Shown here: positions 12,655-25,469 of the stretch, piece by piece | Layout: every line of letters starts with the position of its first letter | Position numbering within the stretch: position 1 is the first letter of the stretch | Source: Tetrahymena elliotti 4EA | Taxonomy: Eukaryota > Ciliophora > Oligohymenophorea > Hymenostomatida > Tetrahymenidae | Direction: 5' to 3' | Length of the DNA stretch: 64,000 nt | NCBI GenBank assembly: GCA_000231825.2 | Contig: JH720323.1 | Location: 709,825 to 773,824 of the forward strand | Translations under genes and position numbers: made by a program | The notes under the pieces: generated by a model | Databases searched by the model: none | Seen by the model: only the letters and a program-made list of their open reading frames with translations | Told to the model about the DNA's origin: nothing

Positions 12655-14530
12655 ATGAGTGAAGCTTTGGAGCACATACATAATTTGATTCAATCTATGA
12701 AGCTGCAACAAGCAATTTCTTTACTGAACAATGAAGACAGAAAAAGCAGAATGAATAAAAATTATTATGATGATGAATAGAGGAATTATATTGTTTCATT
12801 GTATATGTTTTACTTTAATAAAATGAGATAGCATGATAAGGTAATAGAATATTCAAAGAGATTTAACTGGGATATTTAAATGGAAGAATCGTTTTACCCT
12901 CATTTCATTTAATTGGAGTTATCTGCTTTCATTTAATTGCAAAAATTTGAATAGGCTCAAGATAAAATGTAGGGATATTTGAAAGAAGTAGACTCACCTC
13001 AAATGAAATTTCTTCTATATGGGTATTTAGGACTTTTGTATAAAGAGATGAAAAAATACTACCTTGCTATCTAGAACAGTTAAATAGCATTAGATCAAGA
13101 TTATAATGAAGGTGGATAATGGGTTTTAGAAAATATAACATTCTCCTAACTCTAGATAGGAAAATATGAAGAAGCTTTAAATAATATTAATGAGGCTATA
13201 GAACAAGATGGGGAACATATTTTTAGTTTGATTGTGAAGTCAGAAGCTTTAATATAGCTTGGAAGGATTTCAGAATCTGTAGAAACCCTTGGATTAGCTA
13301 AAGAAATAGTTGAAGCTAAGTCTTAAGTAAATCAGTGTTGTTAGATACTGAGATTGAATGGATAGATAATAAATTTTCTGAGGAGAATATGAAGCTTATT
13401 GATAAAATATTGAATGCTGAGAGAAATTCTAATAAAATCAAAAATCCTGAAGCATTAACAAAATTCAAGAATTCTATTCAATAAATTGTTTTGTAATTCA
13501 CAAGTAAGAAAAAAAAGGTTTTGGAGGAAATAAATTCTAGTTTTAGTAAAAGTACATTAGTGATAGAATAAGCTAAATTAAAATTAGAGGGATTCGGCAA
13601 GACTGAATAATTTTAAGAATACAATGATGGCTTTTTATAGCAGGCAAGTTTGATTTTCTCAAAGAGTTAACTCATTATGAGTGAAGGAAGGTTGGATGAA
13701 GCTTTAAATTTGACTGATTTACTTAGTTTAATTCCTTTCTTTGGATCAATCCTCAGTTCAGTTTATTATTATAAACAGCAAACAACTTTTATGACAGTTA
13801 AAAGATTAAACTGACCTCTCAAGCTATTTGTGAATTTGGTAAAACTGTTGGTAATTTTGAGAGTTTAATACAGTAGATATTAGCTAAAATTCTAAATGAT
13901 CAGAATTATTCCAAATAAATTTTAGAAAGCTAAGAGTAGTTATTGTTTGGATATAATAAATTAATCAAAGAAGTCAAAGATTATGTTTTTTTTTAAAAAT
14001 AATAGTTTGTTAAAATTGAATTTCTATAATAAACTCCCACTAGAGTTCTTGGTATAAAAGATTGCTAAGAGCTGATTGGAGGTTATATAGTGAAAGGATA
14101 TCTGACTTAATTATAAAGGGATGAAGCCATTTCAAAAGCTTCTATATTTGTCTGCTCTGATGAAAGCAAAAGAAGTCTCTTGATAGAACTTGCAGAAATT
14201 AAAGCATCAAATAACCCCTCTAATCAACCTTAATAAGGTAGTGGGTGCTGTACTATTCTATTTTTTGATAAAAATTTAATTTTTGAAAATATTTATTTAT
14301 TTTTAGTTTAAAAACTTTTATAAAGTGTGGAAATTGATATGATTGACTATCCTAAGCATACATCTTATACAAAAAAACAATTAAAACAAGCCAAAAAATA
14401 GTAAATAATACTACTTGAAGGTAATAAATATATATTAAAATATATAAAGGCTTTCATAATGAATGAGTTCAAAATGAAAACTGAATCATAAATATTAAAT
14501 TGTAATTTAAGCATATTAGTAGATAGATGA
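12655..14530 (+). CDS. TPR-like repeat protein
   Basis: The start ATG at 12655 gives MSEALEHIHNLIQSMKLQQA. Helical-repeat signatures typical of tetratricopeptide repeats follow: AIQNSQIALDQDYNEGGQWV, GKYEEALNNINEAIEQDGEH, SEALIQLGRISESVETLGLA and, later, SEGRLDEALNLTDLL. TPR proteins act as protein-interaction scaffolds. Two apparent frame changes are explained by introns. One starts at GTAAATCAG (about 13327; 26, 56 or 59 nt fit). The other is a 44-nt intron from GTTTATTATT to TTAAAAG ending about 13804. A third probable intron is at about 14241-14306. The C-terminal half (GIKDCQELIGGYIVKG) is unrecognised. The TGA is at 14528-14530; the last residues overlap a diverged repeat, so the 3' end is tentative. 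Confidence 0.75.
14371..14450 (+). repeat. Diverged direct repeat, copy 2
   Basis: Partner of 12121-12200, about 2.25 kb away in the same orientation. Here it falls inside the last predicted exon of the TPR-like gene and would be translated as KKQLKQAKKQQ and following residues, unless the true 3' end lies further upstream. Confidence 0.45.
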
Positions 14531-14871
14531 ATGCTCTTAAAGAAGATTATAAATTAATTCTCTAAGGAGATACTCTAATTTATCATAAAATTAATTTTTA
14601 ATTTAGCTTTTCTTTATTTATCTGTTTGTTATTAGTGGTACAATTTGTTTGTTGGATCAGTAATTTTTATCAATTCTGTGCTCTTTATTATTGCTTTGAT
14701 GGTCGTTAATTGAAATTTTGTCGTTTTGAAAATTTGAGAGATTATTTGCACCTTGTTAATTTTTTTCATTTTAAACATTTTATACTGATTAAGATACTCT
14801 GCGGTCATTGATATCTATGAAATAATAAAATATTGTATGAAAAATATAATAAATGAATAGAAAATAGTTTA

Positions 14872-15628
14872 TCAAATACATTCAAGCTTTCTTAAACTTA
14901 AATATTTTTGAGTGTTTAAAAATTATTTGTTTATTTATTTACTTCTCTCTGATTCTAATTTTTTCTTTTCCTCATCCACTAATTTATGAACTTAGCTAGA
15001 CTGTCTTTCTTTATCTCTTCTAACAAATTCATCTACTTTGTTAAATTTAACCCATGCCTTTCCATCAATCAAATTATCTAACTGTTTATTTATTAATCAT
15101 CATAAAATTTTCCAATTTAGTTCAATAAATCAAAATGATTAAAATTTTGCTTAAATTCATAATTTTTTACTTCTTCATTTATTTCTTTTTCTGTATGGCC
15201 ACTTCTTTTTACTATTTCCCAAAAGGCCATCCACTCATCTTCTGTTATCTAACCACTATTATCAAAATCTACTGCTTTAAATAACTCGTTAGTGTTAATC
15301 TTAGCGAAATTAGATTTCCTATTTATAATTATTTTTTTATAAATAACCAATATAATCATAATTGTATAATATGTGTTTAATATTCTTAATTTATTTCATC
15401 ATTTCTGAATAAACTTGTACCAATATTTAACAGTTTCAGTTTTGTCTATTGATTTAGAACCATCTACATCAATTTTTCTAAATATTTGTAGAACTTTATC
15501 TCTAAGCTTAGGAGATAATCCCTAATTGTATAATATTGATTTTGATAAAATAAATAGATAAGTGATGCTATTTTAGATTAATAGGAATCAAATAATACTT
15601 TTGGGCTTTTTGATGATGTGCAACCCAT
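14872..15628 (-). CDS. Small EF-hand protein with MGC N-terminus
   Basis: A calcium-binding protein, predicted membrane-tethered. Exon 1 (15599-15628) encodes MGCTSSKSPK. Gly2 followed by Cys3 and Ser is the classic context for N-myristoylation plus palmitoylation. A 77-nt intron follows, then GLSPKLRDKVLQIFRKIDVD. Two canonical 12-residue EF loops are present: DVDGSKSIDKTE and DFDNSGQITEDE. Both have acidic positions 1, 3 and 12 intact, and they are separated by an intron at about 15295-15400. The C-terminus is charged and helical (RRDKERQSSQVHKLVDEEKK). The TGA is at 14872-14874. The length is in the range of small calcium sensors. The partner or target is unknown. Orientation is convergent with the TPR-like gene. 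Confidence 0.85.
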
Positions 15629-17159
15629 TTCTATAAATAAAATACTTAAATCTTTCTAGACTTGATATAACTTTTTTAACAACTCTTGCGAAGGCAAATA
15701 TTGATTATTAAAAATAAATAAGAATAATTAATTTTCTAATTAAGTTTTTATTAAATAAGTACATACAATTTTGAATAAATAGTAGATATATTTTGTTTAT
15801 TGGTACACATTAAAAGTTATCAGCTACTAAATAGATTATACTATAGCATAATTTAATTATTAAATTTATAATAATTTGATTTTTGCTGACTTTTATTTGC
15901 TTATCTATCAGTCACAATCAAAATTTATATCTACACATTTATGCAAATTCAATAAGCTAAATTGAAAAGCTCTTATTTCATCTCATCACTAAGCAAACAT
16001 TTTTTTAATAAATTATTTCAATTAAATAAAATATTTATTTTTGCAATAGAATGTCTTTTAAATTAATTTTAACTTTAAAAAAATAAAACCTCAAAAAAAT
16101 ATTGATTTAGTAAAATTAAAATTTTTTTATTTTATTTTTTCTAATAAAAATAAATTTTGCATTTTATTAAGTTCAAATAATTTAATGTTTATTTGTTTTT
16201 TTATCACATTAAAAGCAATTTATAATAAATAATTCAATTAACCACAAACCTAATTCTTATTTCAATAAAAATTGTATTAATAATTTAAATTATTTGTTTT
16301 AGAGTAAAAATAGACTATTAAAAATATTTCTTATTTATTAAACTGAGATCAATATATTTATCTTTAAAATGAATGGTTATATAGTTTAATTTTATCTAAG
16401 TAATGTCATTTTAAGATATTATTCTACAATAACAGTACTGTATTTTTATTAATTAAATAAAATTAATAAATTTGGATTAATTTGAATTTTTTTTTAGATA
16501 ATAGAAATTTAATTTTTTTGAAGATCTAACTTTATATCTCTTCTAATTTCTTTTTTTATTCTATTTATTTCTAGTTTTATTATGGAAAATAGAGAAATTA
16601 TATTTATTTATGAATGAAAAAAGCTGTTTAATTTCACCCCTAGGATTTAAAATTATGAGTTTTGAAAAATAGAACAAAATAAAATATTTTAGGATTTGAA
16701 ATTAGAAAGTGATCTATTATCCCCAAAAATTAATTACGAGATAGAGTTTTTTTTAGTGAATAGCAAATTGATTATTTATTTATTATTTTCAATTATGATA
16801 AAAGAAATAGGTTATTTGAATAATTTATTTTTCTAGTATTTGGGTATTTTTAAGCATCAAAGGTCATTCTTTTGTTTAAGCAGTTATTTTTTTAGTTATT
16901 GAAAGACAAGTTCAAAAAGTTTTGATATTTTTATTCTTTGTGGATATATTAGAACTTCTGTTCAAACAAATTTTATTGTATTTGAATAACGTTTTACTTT
17001 AAAAAAAATAAGGTTTAACTTTATTAATAACATACAAGTATAAGTTTAGATAAATTTGATAAAATTTTATATTTTTAATATTTATATAATGTATATTTGG
17101 CCATCAACAATAGTAAATATATTAGAATAACATATATTCTTATTTTTTTAGATAGTCAA
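15629..17159. other. Intergenic spacer
   Basis: About 1.5 kb of AT-rich sequence with long A and T runs between two - strand genes. I see no ORF, RNA gene or repeat that stands out. The part next to 15628 should contain the EF-hand gene's promoter, but no motif is recognisable. Confidence 0.6.
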
Positions 17160-18674
17160 TCAATTAAAGGTAGAAAGGATAACTTGTCCATAAGAAATTT
17201 GTTTCTTTTATTTGCTGTTGTTAAAGCCAACTAAAGCGGTATCAACACCAACATCTCTATCTTCAGGAACTTAGTTAATTATTTGAATGAATTAGTTTTC
17301 TGGATGCTGAAGCTTCAAAGGAAGTAAGAGATCTAAGGCAGAAGAAGATAGTATTACTTGCTTTGTATTCATATTGATAACTTAGTTTAAGAAATCTACA
17401 AATTAGTCATCATTTCTAAGAACAGCGTTTGTTGAAAATAAACCACCAGGTATGACTAGATTATCAAAGGGAATATTATTCTAAATAATTTGATCATAAG
17501 AATAATCGCAAATAATTTTTTTCAAGGGTTTAACTGAGGGGTAGTTGAAAGTAAAGATTTATGAATCTTGTTATTCCTTTACTGAAGGAGGACAAATTGA
17601 GAAGCTTTGACTTTCAGAAATTTTGAAATTCTAAAAGAGTTAATCAATATCGCTTTGAACTACACCAGTTGATACAACAACTAATGAGATGCTTTGTTTA
17701 TTAGCTTTTATGACTTCTTCCAAGTTCACTGATCTCAAGTAACGACTTTAGTTAATAAAGCTTTCAATGGGACTAACTGAAGGTAATGAGGAAAGTAGTG
17801 TGCTTTAAGACATCAATTCAAAAATACCTTTAAAGTACATTTTTCCAGAGGGGTATCCTTCCTTTGTTCTAAGGGGAGTAAAATTGTCTGCAGTTGGTAA
17901 TGTTTCATTTAAATTGAAATATTCATTTGAAACCATGGTAACGAATTCAATTGATGCACTGGGATCACGAGCCAAGATAACTCTAGGTTTATTCTAGGAC
18001 TTTTAGAGATTGATGGCAGGAGCAGAAGTAAAAGTGTCTAAAGAAATATTATGAGCTTTTAAGTAGGTTTAGAAGGTGTCTACAGAAGCAGGATTACCAG
18101 TTAAGTCTTAGCCAAGGTAATCATTAATGATACCTGATTAAATTAAGACTTCTGTACCTGAGCACATGAATATGACTAATTTCTCAGAATTATCACTGTC
18201 TTCATAGAAAGACTTGAGCTTTTGAAGGAATAACTAATTATTTCTCAAAGCTGAAGAGCTAGGGAATCCTCCTGGAATGTAAATAACATCGTAATCGTTA
18301 AAATTTTCCTGATTGATATCTGAAGTAATATTTTTAGGAACTCTATAAGAAGGCTTATAGAAATCGCTAAGAATAACATCAGCATCCAAGCCATTGTAAT
18401 CAATACCAAAAGTGATTTGCTTGGCACCTCTATCAATCAAGTAATTAAAGAAGTAGTAAACTTCTTGGTCTTCAACTCCAGGAGAGAAAGCGAAAAGCAC
18501 TTTGACATTTTCTAAGGCTTTATTTGAAGATGGAACTGGAAGCTAATCAGGATATTAAAGACCACTTGGTAGGACATCTTGCAATGTAGTGATACTTTCA
18601 TATTTTAAGGTGTTAACTTTGCAAATAAGCAAAATTAGTATTAAAGAAATCAAAAAGTTGTATTTTGAAGCCAT
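17160..18674 (-). CDS. Secreted protein with two DJ-1/PfpI domains
   Basis: A single uninterrupted 504-codon reading frame. Residues 1-22 (KYNFLISLILILLICKV core) form a signal peptide, so the protein should enter the secretory pathway. Domain 1 (about 55-200) has the DJ-1-like Glu context PGVEDQEVYYFF, the IPGGFPSS loop and a nucleophile elbow IFMCSGTE with Cys at about residue 171. Domain 2 (about 330-500) repeats the fold with LVIPGGLFS but has SSSALD where the elbow Cys should be. This superfamily includes deglycase/glyoxalase III, protease-like and chaperone members, so the reaction cannot be assigned. Potential N-glycosylation sites (NIT, NET) fit secretion. Start choice is supported by the signal peptide; the stop TGA is at 17160-17162. 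Confidence 0.85.
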
Positions 18675-19827
18675 TTTTATAAATCTTTTAGTTAAATTAT
18701 CTTGGTATTATTCTTGATTAATAAATAAATTTTAGAACATCTGAAAAAGCTTATAAACAATTTAATTAAAAAATTCCAGAAGTTTTATAGAAAGTCTGTA
18801 GCAAAAAAGTTGTAAGAGGATAAATTAATTAAGTAAAATTTCATCTTCATGAAAAGATTTTTAATAATATTTAAGTTATTCAACAATTCAAAATATAGCC
18901 AAATCCTCATTATCAAAAAGCTTTTCAACAAACAAACAAAAAAAATATCTAAAAATTAAACACAAATCACTAAAAAGAAGTTTATTTATTTTTATTCTTA
19001 AAAAATTTTAGCTTATCATTCATTTTAATTTAATCATTAATGCTAGGAGATAAAAAAATTTTATTTGTTGAATATGGCCTTTTATAAAACTTTTTAAAAG
19101 TGGTCAGAAAATAGGTTGGTCCTAATTAATAAGAATGGGTGAGACATTTTAAATTCGGAAATTTTATAAATAAAAACTAAAATTAAATTATGATTTCCAA
19201 GTAACTTTTTTCTAGAAATCTTCTATTTGTTTTCTTACAGTTAAACATTTCTTATATAAATTTTTGTTTTATTTGTAATTATCTATGGCAAAATTATCTT
19301 TCAGCAACTTATCATGATAAGCATAAGTTGATTAATGTAATGCATATTTTTTCTATATTTTATATTATATCATCCTATATTCTAAACAAACTTGGGGGGA
19401 AAAAATAATGAAAATCCATGAATTTTAGAATAACAAAAAATTTTAATTTCTATTTAGAGACCTCAAAAGTTTTTAGCAAAATAGTATGAATTGAGAAACA
19501 AAAATAAAATGAATGAGAAGCACCTTCACATAAAATAATATTTTCTCAGGATTTAATTTGTTCAATTTTATTGATTAAAAATTTCTTTGATGGAAATAAG
19601 TTTATTTTATTTTTCATTAAATTTTAGCAAGCTATATAATAAATACAAAATGAAAAATTTGTTAAATTTTTTATAAATATTGAGAAATTAAGCAACAAAT
19701 ATAAATTATTTTTTATTTAAGTATAAATATGTATTTTATTATAGTTTTTAACTTAGTAACATGTTTATTAGTTTGTTTGTTTATTTTTTTTTTGGTTTGT
19801 TTTATTGTATTTTAGTATTTTTTGAAA
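18675..19827. other. Intergenic spacer
   Basis: About 1.15 kb of AT-rich sequence between two - strand genes. It includes a run of six G (about 19392) and poly-T tracts, but no gene or structured element that I can support. Confidence 0.6.
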
Positions 19828-22800
19828 TCAATTTAATTAAAATGGCTCTAAATATGCAACTCTGCATCTAACTCTGCACATTGGGCATGTTAGTTATTCA
19901 GCTAGCCATGTTTACCAGCATGAAAAGCAGGCATAGTGTTAGCAAGCAGTGCTTCTATGATTATTTTTGGGTGCTTCATAGCATATAGGGCATAAATTAT
20001 CTTATTCTTTTGAATTCGTCTTTAGTGGAGTTTCTTCTTCATCATTATTTTACTTTTTTTAGTATTTGATAACATCTCCATCAAAACTTGCTAATCCTCT
20101 TGCAGAATTTTAAAGCATTATTTTTTGATTAGGTTATTTATTTAGCTTTTATTCAGATGGTGAAATAACAATTTAGTTTGTTGAAAGTTTTTCATCATTT
20201 TACCATCCACTTTAGGTATTTTGCTACAATTTTGAAATAGGACTTATATGTTTTAAAGATCCTGTTGAGTTTCTTGAATTTATGATTTCTATAAATGATG
20301 ACCTTTATTAGTTATTTACATCTTCTTTAGCAGATGGAGTGACCTTTAAAGATCTTTTCCTCTTTAGTTAGCCACTTTCAACTAAATTTTCATTCTAAGG
20401 AGATGAACTTTCTTTACTTTTTGATATGCTTAAAGTAACTTTTTAATCTAAGGATGATTCTCTAACAATTTGGTTATCATTAATAAGCTACGTTTGGTGT
20501 TTTTTGAATATGTCATTTAAAAAGTTCAAAGAGCTCTCTTTACTCTCTACAGACTTCATATTTAATGATTCTCTGTCATTTGATGGACGCATTATTTCAA
20601 AACTATTAGACGATTCATCATCAGATCCATTTTTAAAAAGGTTTATCATTTCATCTCTACTTCCCTTCATAATCAGAGGTTTATTTAGAGTAATTAAAGA
20701 TTGTTAACTTAATGATCTATCTCTTTAATTCATAAAAGATGGTTCTTTTGATATTGAACTTGACTTTAATCTTAAAATCTTATGCTATTGCAAGTCTTAT
20801 TACGATTAGCTATTACTTATTATAATTTTTTCAACACTCATAGGAGATTTTTAAAAAGGGATTTGTTCTTATGATTCATTTATTATAATTCTTCTTTTTT
20901 ATCTAATTTATTCAAACATACCATTTTTCTTAGAATTCATTGAGAATTAGGTATCCTAATCCTATTGTTAAGACTAATTAGTCATGGAATCTTTAAATTT
21001 TAAATTAATCTTTACCTCATTTTATTTACTGAATTAACTTTCTATTTCCATTTAGCTTGGTTCAACTACTCTAGATATTCCATTTTTTTATATGTTATTA
21101 TCAAAAGCTTAAGAAAAATATTTTTTTTCCTATCCCCTAACTTCTTAAGCTTAATTTTATGGAACTTTGTAAATTCTGTCTTATTACTAAGGCTATTCTA
21201 ATAAAAAGGGATTACTATTGCTTGACTCGCATTCTTGAATTAACTAGAATATATTTTTTGTTGAAATATTTTATGGGATAGAACTCTAAATTTTTCCAGA
21301 ATTACTATTTGCTGAAGAAATCATTTTCTTTTGATTTTCAATGAAAATATTTGTGAATTGCTCTTCTACAGTTTATTATTGCTATTAGAATTTAGATGGG
21401 CTTTTAGAAAAATCATTATAATTACTATTAGGCGATGCAACACTTTAGGGATTTTACTATACCCTTTTTTCTTTCTCTATTAAAATTTATTTAAATGATC
21501 CTTGAACCTTGCGTTTGCTATTTGATCCTTGACAAATGTTTCTTTCTTCTTAGAGATAAGAAAACTTACCTTCTGCTAATTCTTTTTAAGCTATTTCTCT
21601 TACAGATTCTTTAGTGTTGTTCTAGTTATTTCCTAACTTCAAAATTTCATCAAATGTTGTTATACTTTGATTTTTAGCTTTAAAAAAATTTGAACAATCA
21701 TTTAGGAGATATTCAAAGGTTGAGTAATTTTTTAAAGCAGGACGAACCCATCCTGATATTTAATCTTAAAATTAGTTTTATGTGAAACGATTATCACATA
21801 AATATATACTTCCATAATCATCCTTATGTCTAATCACTCTACCAATAGCCTGTAATTAAATAATAAATTAACATACATTTTTATATTTAAATTTTAAATA
21901 CCTGGTTTAAAGCTCTGACTGTACACAGAAAGTACCATTCTTTTCCGTTAAGTGTTTTAGATTCTAATTCTTTGTTTTCTTTAGAATTTTTTTTATCTAA
22001 GTAATCCATTTTTGTTACAACCCAAGTATCTGCTGCAGGAGGGAAAGGTACACCAACTATTACGACAGACCTAGCTAATTTATCAGTAAAGTCTATACCT
22101 TCAGATATTTTACCTCTACAAACACAAAACATTATTGCACCTCTTTCATTACTTTCTGCTGCACTACAGTATTATTTCATAGTTGCAGCAAGTTCTACAT
22201 TAGATCTTGGTTCAAAGAATACATCTTTTACCTTTTTTTAAAAAATTAATTTATTAATTTTTATTTTATTTTAATAAATATTTTACAGCATTCAATCTTT
22301 AAATTATATTTAGTTAAGATTCTTACCAAGCATCTCTTGCAAGCTACATAAGTGATCCAGAGCTAAAGCAGACAAGAATTCCATTAGGTACAATACCACA
22401 TAACTAAATTAGAAATTAGCCAAGTTCTTCATAAATTTTAGCTCCATTTGATCTATTGCTAAATGAAAAATTCATTTCAGTCTTATTTGGGCCATTTTTA
22501 ACAACTCCACCTACTACACTTTTTTAAATATTGATAATATGAGAAGTTGTCACTTTGACATCAAACTTAACATTAAGTTCACTTTCCCATGAGTTCATAG
22601 GATGTAGAGTACCTTTATATTGTATAAATAATTATATTATTATTGCTAAAATATTTAGTGATAAATACCTGAAGTCAATATAAGAGAGTGAGGTTCTTCA
22701 TTCATAATATTTTAAAATGCAACAGAAGGATCAAGACACCATAAATTAATGCTTGATTACTCATATTTAGTTTAACTTTTATGGAAATAAAACTTGTAAT

Positions 22801-24569
22801 AATCGGATAATTTTTTTTATGTTCTTCCTTTCATAAATAATTATTCTTATTCATACATGTCACATATACCAACAATGAAACCTGCAAAGAAATCTATATT
22901 TTAACATTTCATGGTTTGCATGTCTTGGATGATCATAGACAATTTTTTACTAATTTAAGTAATTTTTTTCATACTAAGCTCTGTTGATTTATTACTTTTA
23001 ATGCTCACAGAACTAAAAAACTAGTTATCATTTTATTAATTATCATCTTGGTCAGTATCTTTTTAATCATCACTTGAAGTTTTTTCATTGATAAAATCAA
23101 AACCTTAAGCTTGCAATGGAGCTTTCTTAAAATTAAAATTGAATAAGGTTGTCTACTGTGAAGAGGGTTGTGCTTTAGATTTATCATCTTTTTATTTTTT
23201 AAAACCAGCAAGCATGTCCTTGTAATCAAAATATTGTTTTCCACTTGAAGAAGTTTTTTTAAAACTATCATATGATATTTTTTTTTTGTTATAATTAAGT
23301 AGCTATCCCCCAATTTATTCTATCTTTTCAAATAAAGTGTTCAAATCACAAATAAATCCAGTTGTTCCATCTCTAAATTTTTCAATTTTACTTTCTTTTT
23401 CAAAGTACTTAATTAGATTCCCAATAGCATTTACTAATTATCTTGCATCTTTTATATCTTATGTATCAGTTCTCATATTTGGTGCCAAATTTTTTTCTAA
23501 ATAATCTAGTTCTTTATTTGATTCTTCTATCAAGTTTTGATCTACTTTATAACTAGTTCCTATTAAAAAATCAATTTAAAATTAATCATTTTTTCTCAAA
23601 TTTTAAAAATAAATAAATCACCTTCTTCTGCAGCTGAAGGAACGTTATGAGCTTCATCAAAAATTATTATAGAATCTTTTAAAATCACTTAAAATTCTAA
23701 AAACCTGCTTTGCTACAAGAAAAAACTGTATGGTAATATAATCACATCAGCATCATCTTTTATTTCCCTAGAGTAATAGTAAGGGCAAAATTTTTTGCAC
23801 CTACCCCTTTCTTATAATTCTTCAATATCCAAAACATCATCTAATATTTTTGGCTGTTATTTCCCCCCTTCACCACTGTAATTATAAAACTAACATGTTT
23901 TCTTCTTAACAGCATCTTTGCATGCTCCATTAAGTTCTAAATCCTTAATATTTGAAAATTCTTTTTTCAAACAAAACTATTCTCTTGATCCTAGTACACA
24001 AACCTTTGGTTTATATGCTGTGGCCTTAAGTTCTTTCATAATCTATAATAAAAATTTTTAGAATTCATGAGTTAAAAACTTTAAAACATTTTGCAGAAAA
24101 TTAATTGCATTTTGGCTAAAAGAGTTAAGACTAAAAAAAATTTTAAATTCAAAAAAAAGATGTTTTTATTTACTTATTTAAGCTGAGAATGAGTTCTTGA
24201 ACAAAAGTATATTCTATTAACAATTCCATTGCTTTCAATTAGCTAACTTGCTCTTTTTTATTTAAGCCAACCTAAACATGCACATAAAAGAGAAAGAGTT
24301 TTGCCTGTACCAGTAGGAGATTAAAGTAATGCATTACTTTTAGAATTTAATGCTTCAATAACGCTTCTCATATAATCTTCCTAAATTTGATATGGCTTAA
24401 AAGGGAATAAAATATCAACACCATGAAAATTGAGTTGATGATGAATGAGCATCTTTGCCTAATCTAACTCTATTTATCTTCTGCTTATATGGAGCTTCTC
24501 TACTTTTATTATAGGCTCTAACTTTACTTTTTAACGCTATTCAACATCTTAATTATCACTACTACTCAT
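19828..24569 (-). CDS. RTEL1: RTEL1-like Fe-S DNA helicase with C-terminal RING finger
   Basis: A superfamily 2 XPD/FANCJ/RTEL1-type helicase; RTEL1 dismantles D-loops and telomeric structures. It starts at 24567-24569 (MSSSDNQDVEQRQ). The Q-motif region is FPFKPYQIQEDYM and the Walker A is SPTGTGKTLSLL (about residues 84-95), followed by CSRTHSQL. Cysteines in GSREQLC, NGAC, KKTCQFYN and KKFCPYYY can form the 4Fe-4S cluster. The DEAH box is IIIFDEAHNVPSAAEE, then LILTSGTLHPM, CVCRGKISEGIDF and motif VI QAIGRVIRH. The choice of RTEL1 over FANCJ/XPD rests on GKEWY...ALNQAIGRVIRH and the C-terminal layout. The last exon (from about 21847) stays in one frame through a roughly 600-residue S/N/Q-rich linker. 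It ends in a C3HC4 RING: CPIC, CQHYACFSC, CPMC. Introns are typical; one joins LNIIQRLNA to VKDVFFEPRSN in phase. Confidence 0.9.
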
Positions 24570-25469
24570 ATATTCAACAACCTACGCCGCTTTGAGAGGT
24601 CGATATATTTTCAAACTAATATTTATTTTGCTTTAAAAATCTATTAGAAAAGTTTACCCCTCGTAGCCTTTAAATTACCTTTTTAGTGTATTTTTGTATT
24701 TAATTTAAGAAGATACTACTTAAAAGGAATATTTAACTAAAATATAGTATGTTTGAGTTGAAATTTCATTAGATGAGAAAATGCTTAAAACAATATTTGA
24801 ATTAGATTTTTTAATATTTTTTGCGCCAACTTATATTGATTAATTCTTTTGAGTCATTTGATTTGATAAGTATTTCATCTATTATAACTAATCAATTTAA
24901 AAATAAATTAACATAATTTTGTATTTATTTAATTAATCAGGAAAAAAAAATTATTTATTTTTGATACTTCAAATTTAACAGCTAATTATTTTTTTGTGGA
25001 AGTTTTGTTTTGATGTTTATACTTAATTTGACAAATAACATAGAATTTTTTAATTATTTTATTTGGTATTTTGTATTTTTCTCAAAATATTATTAAATTC
25101 ATAATAAAAGAGCAAATTTAAGTTGATAGAGTTAGCAAAAGTAAGTAAGTAACATATATTTGTTTTTAAAAGTTGTTAAATTTCCTTGTTTTTATTTCAA
25201 AATTTTACTTGCTCTAAATTTAAAAATTGTGTTTAGATATATGATGCTTTTAAATAATAATTTAATAAGATTTTTTTAATATGTGACATGCTTAATCTTA
25301 ATTTTCAAACAATAAACAATGCAATTAATTACTAGCCCATTTAATCATTAATTTTTCAAAAATATTATACTAATAAGTCTAGAGTAATTTTTCATAAAAT
25401 CAATTCTAACTACTTTATCAAAAATTAACAAAAAAAAGATAACAAAAATAATTAAAATTAATTAAAGAC
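24570..25469. other. Divergent intergenic region
   Basis: About 0.9 kb between the helicase gene (-) and the first CDC14-type gene (+), so both promoters should lie here. Very AT-rich; no recognisable motif. The helicase frame stays open for about 25 codons upstream of its chosen ATG, so a short 5' extension of that protein is possible. Confidence 0.55.

Noticed and set aside
13260..13820. Two apparent frameshifts in the TPR-like gene, suggesting a pseudogene
   Set aside because: Both frame changes are removed by in-phase introns: one starting GTAAATCAG at 13327 and a 44-nt GTTTAT...AAAAG intron ending about 13804. The protein reads well across them.
19388..19400. G-run as telomeric repeat remnant
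   Set aside because: A single run of six G; no tandem GGGGTT or CCCCAA units follow here or near the other C/G runs at 56429 and 57110.
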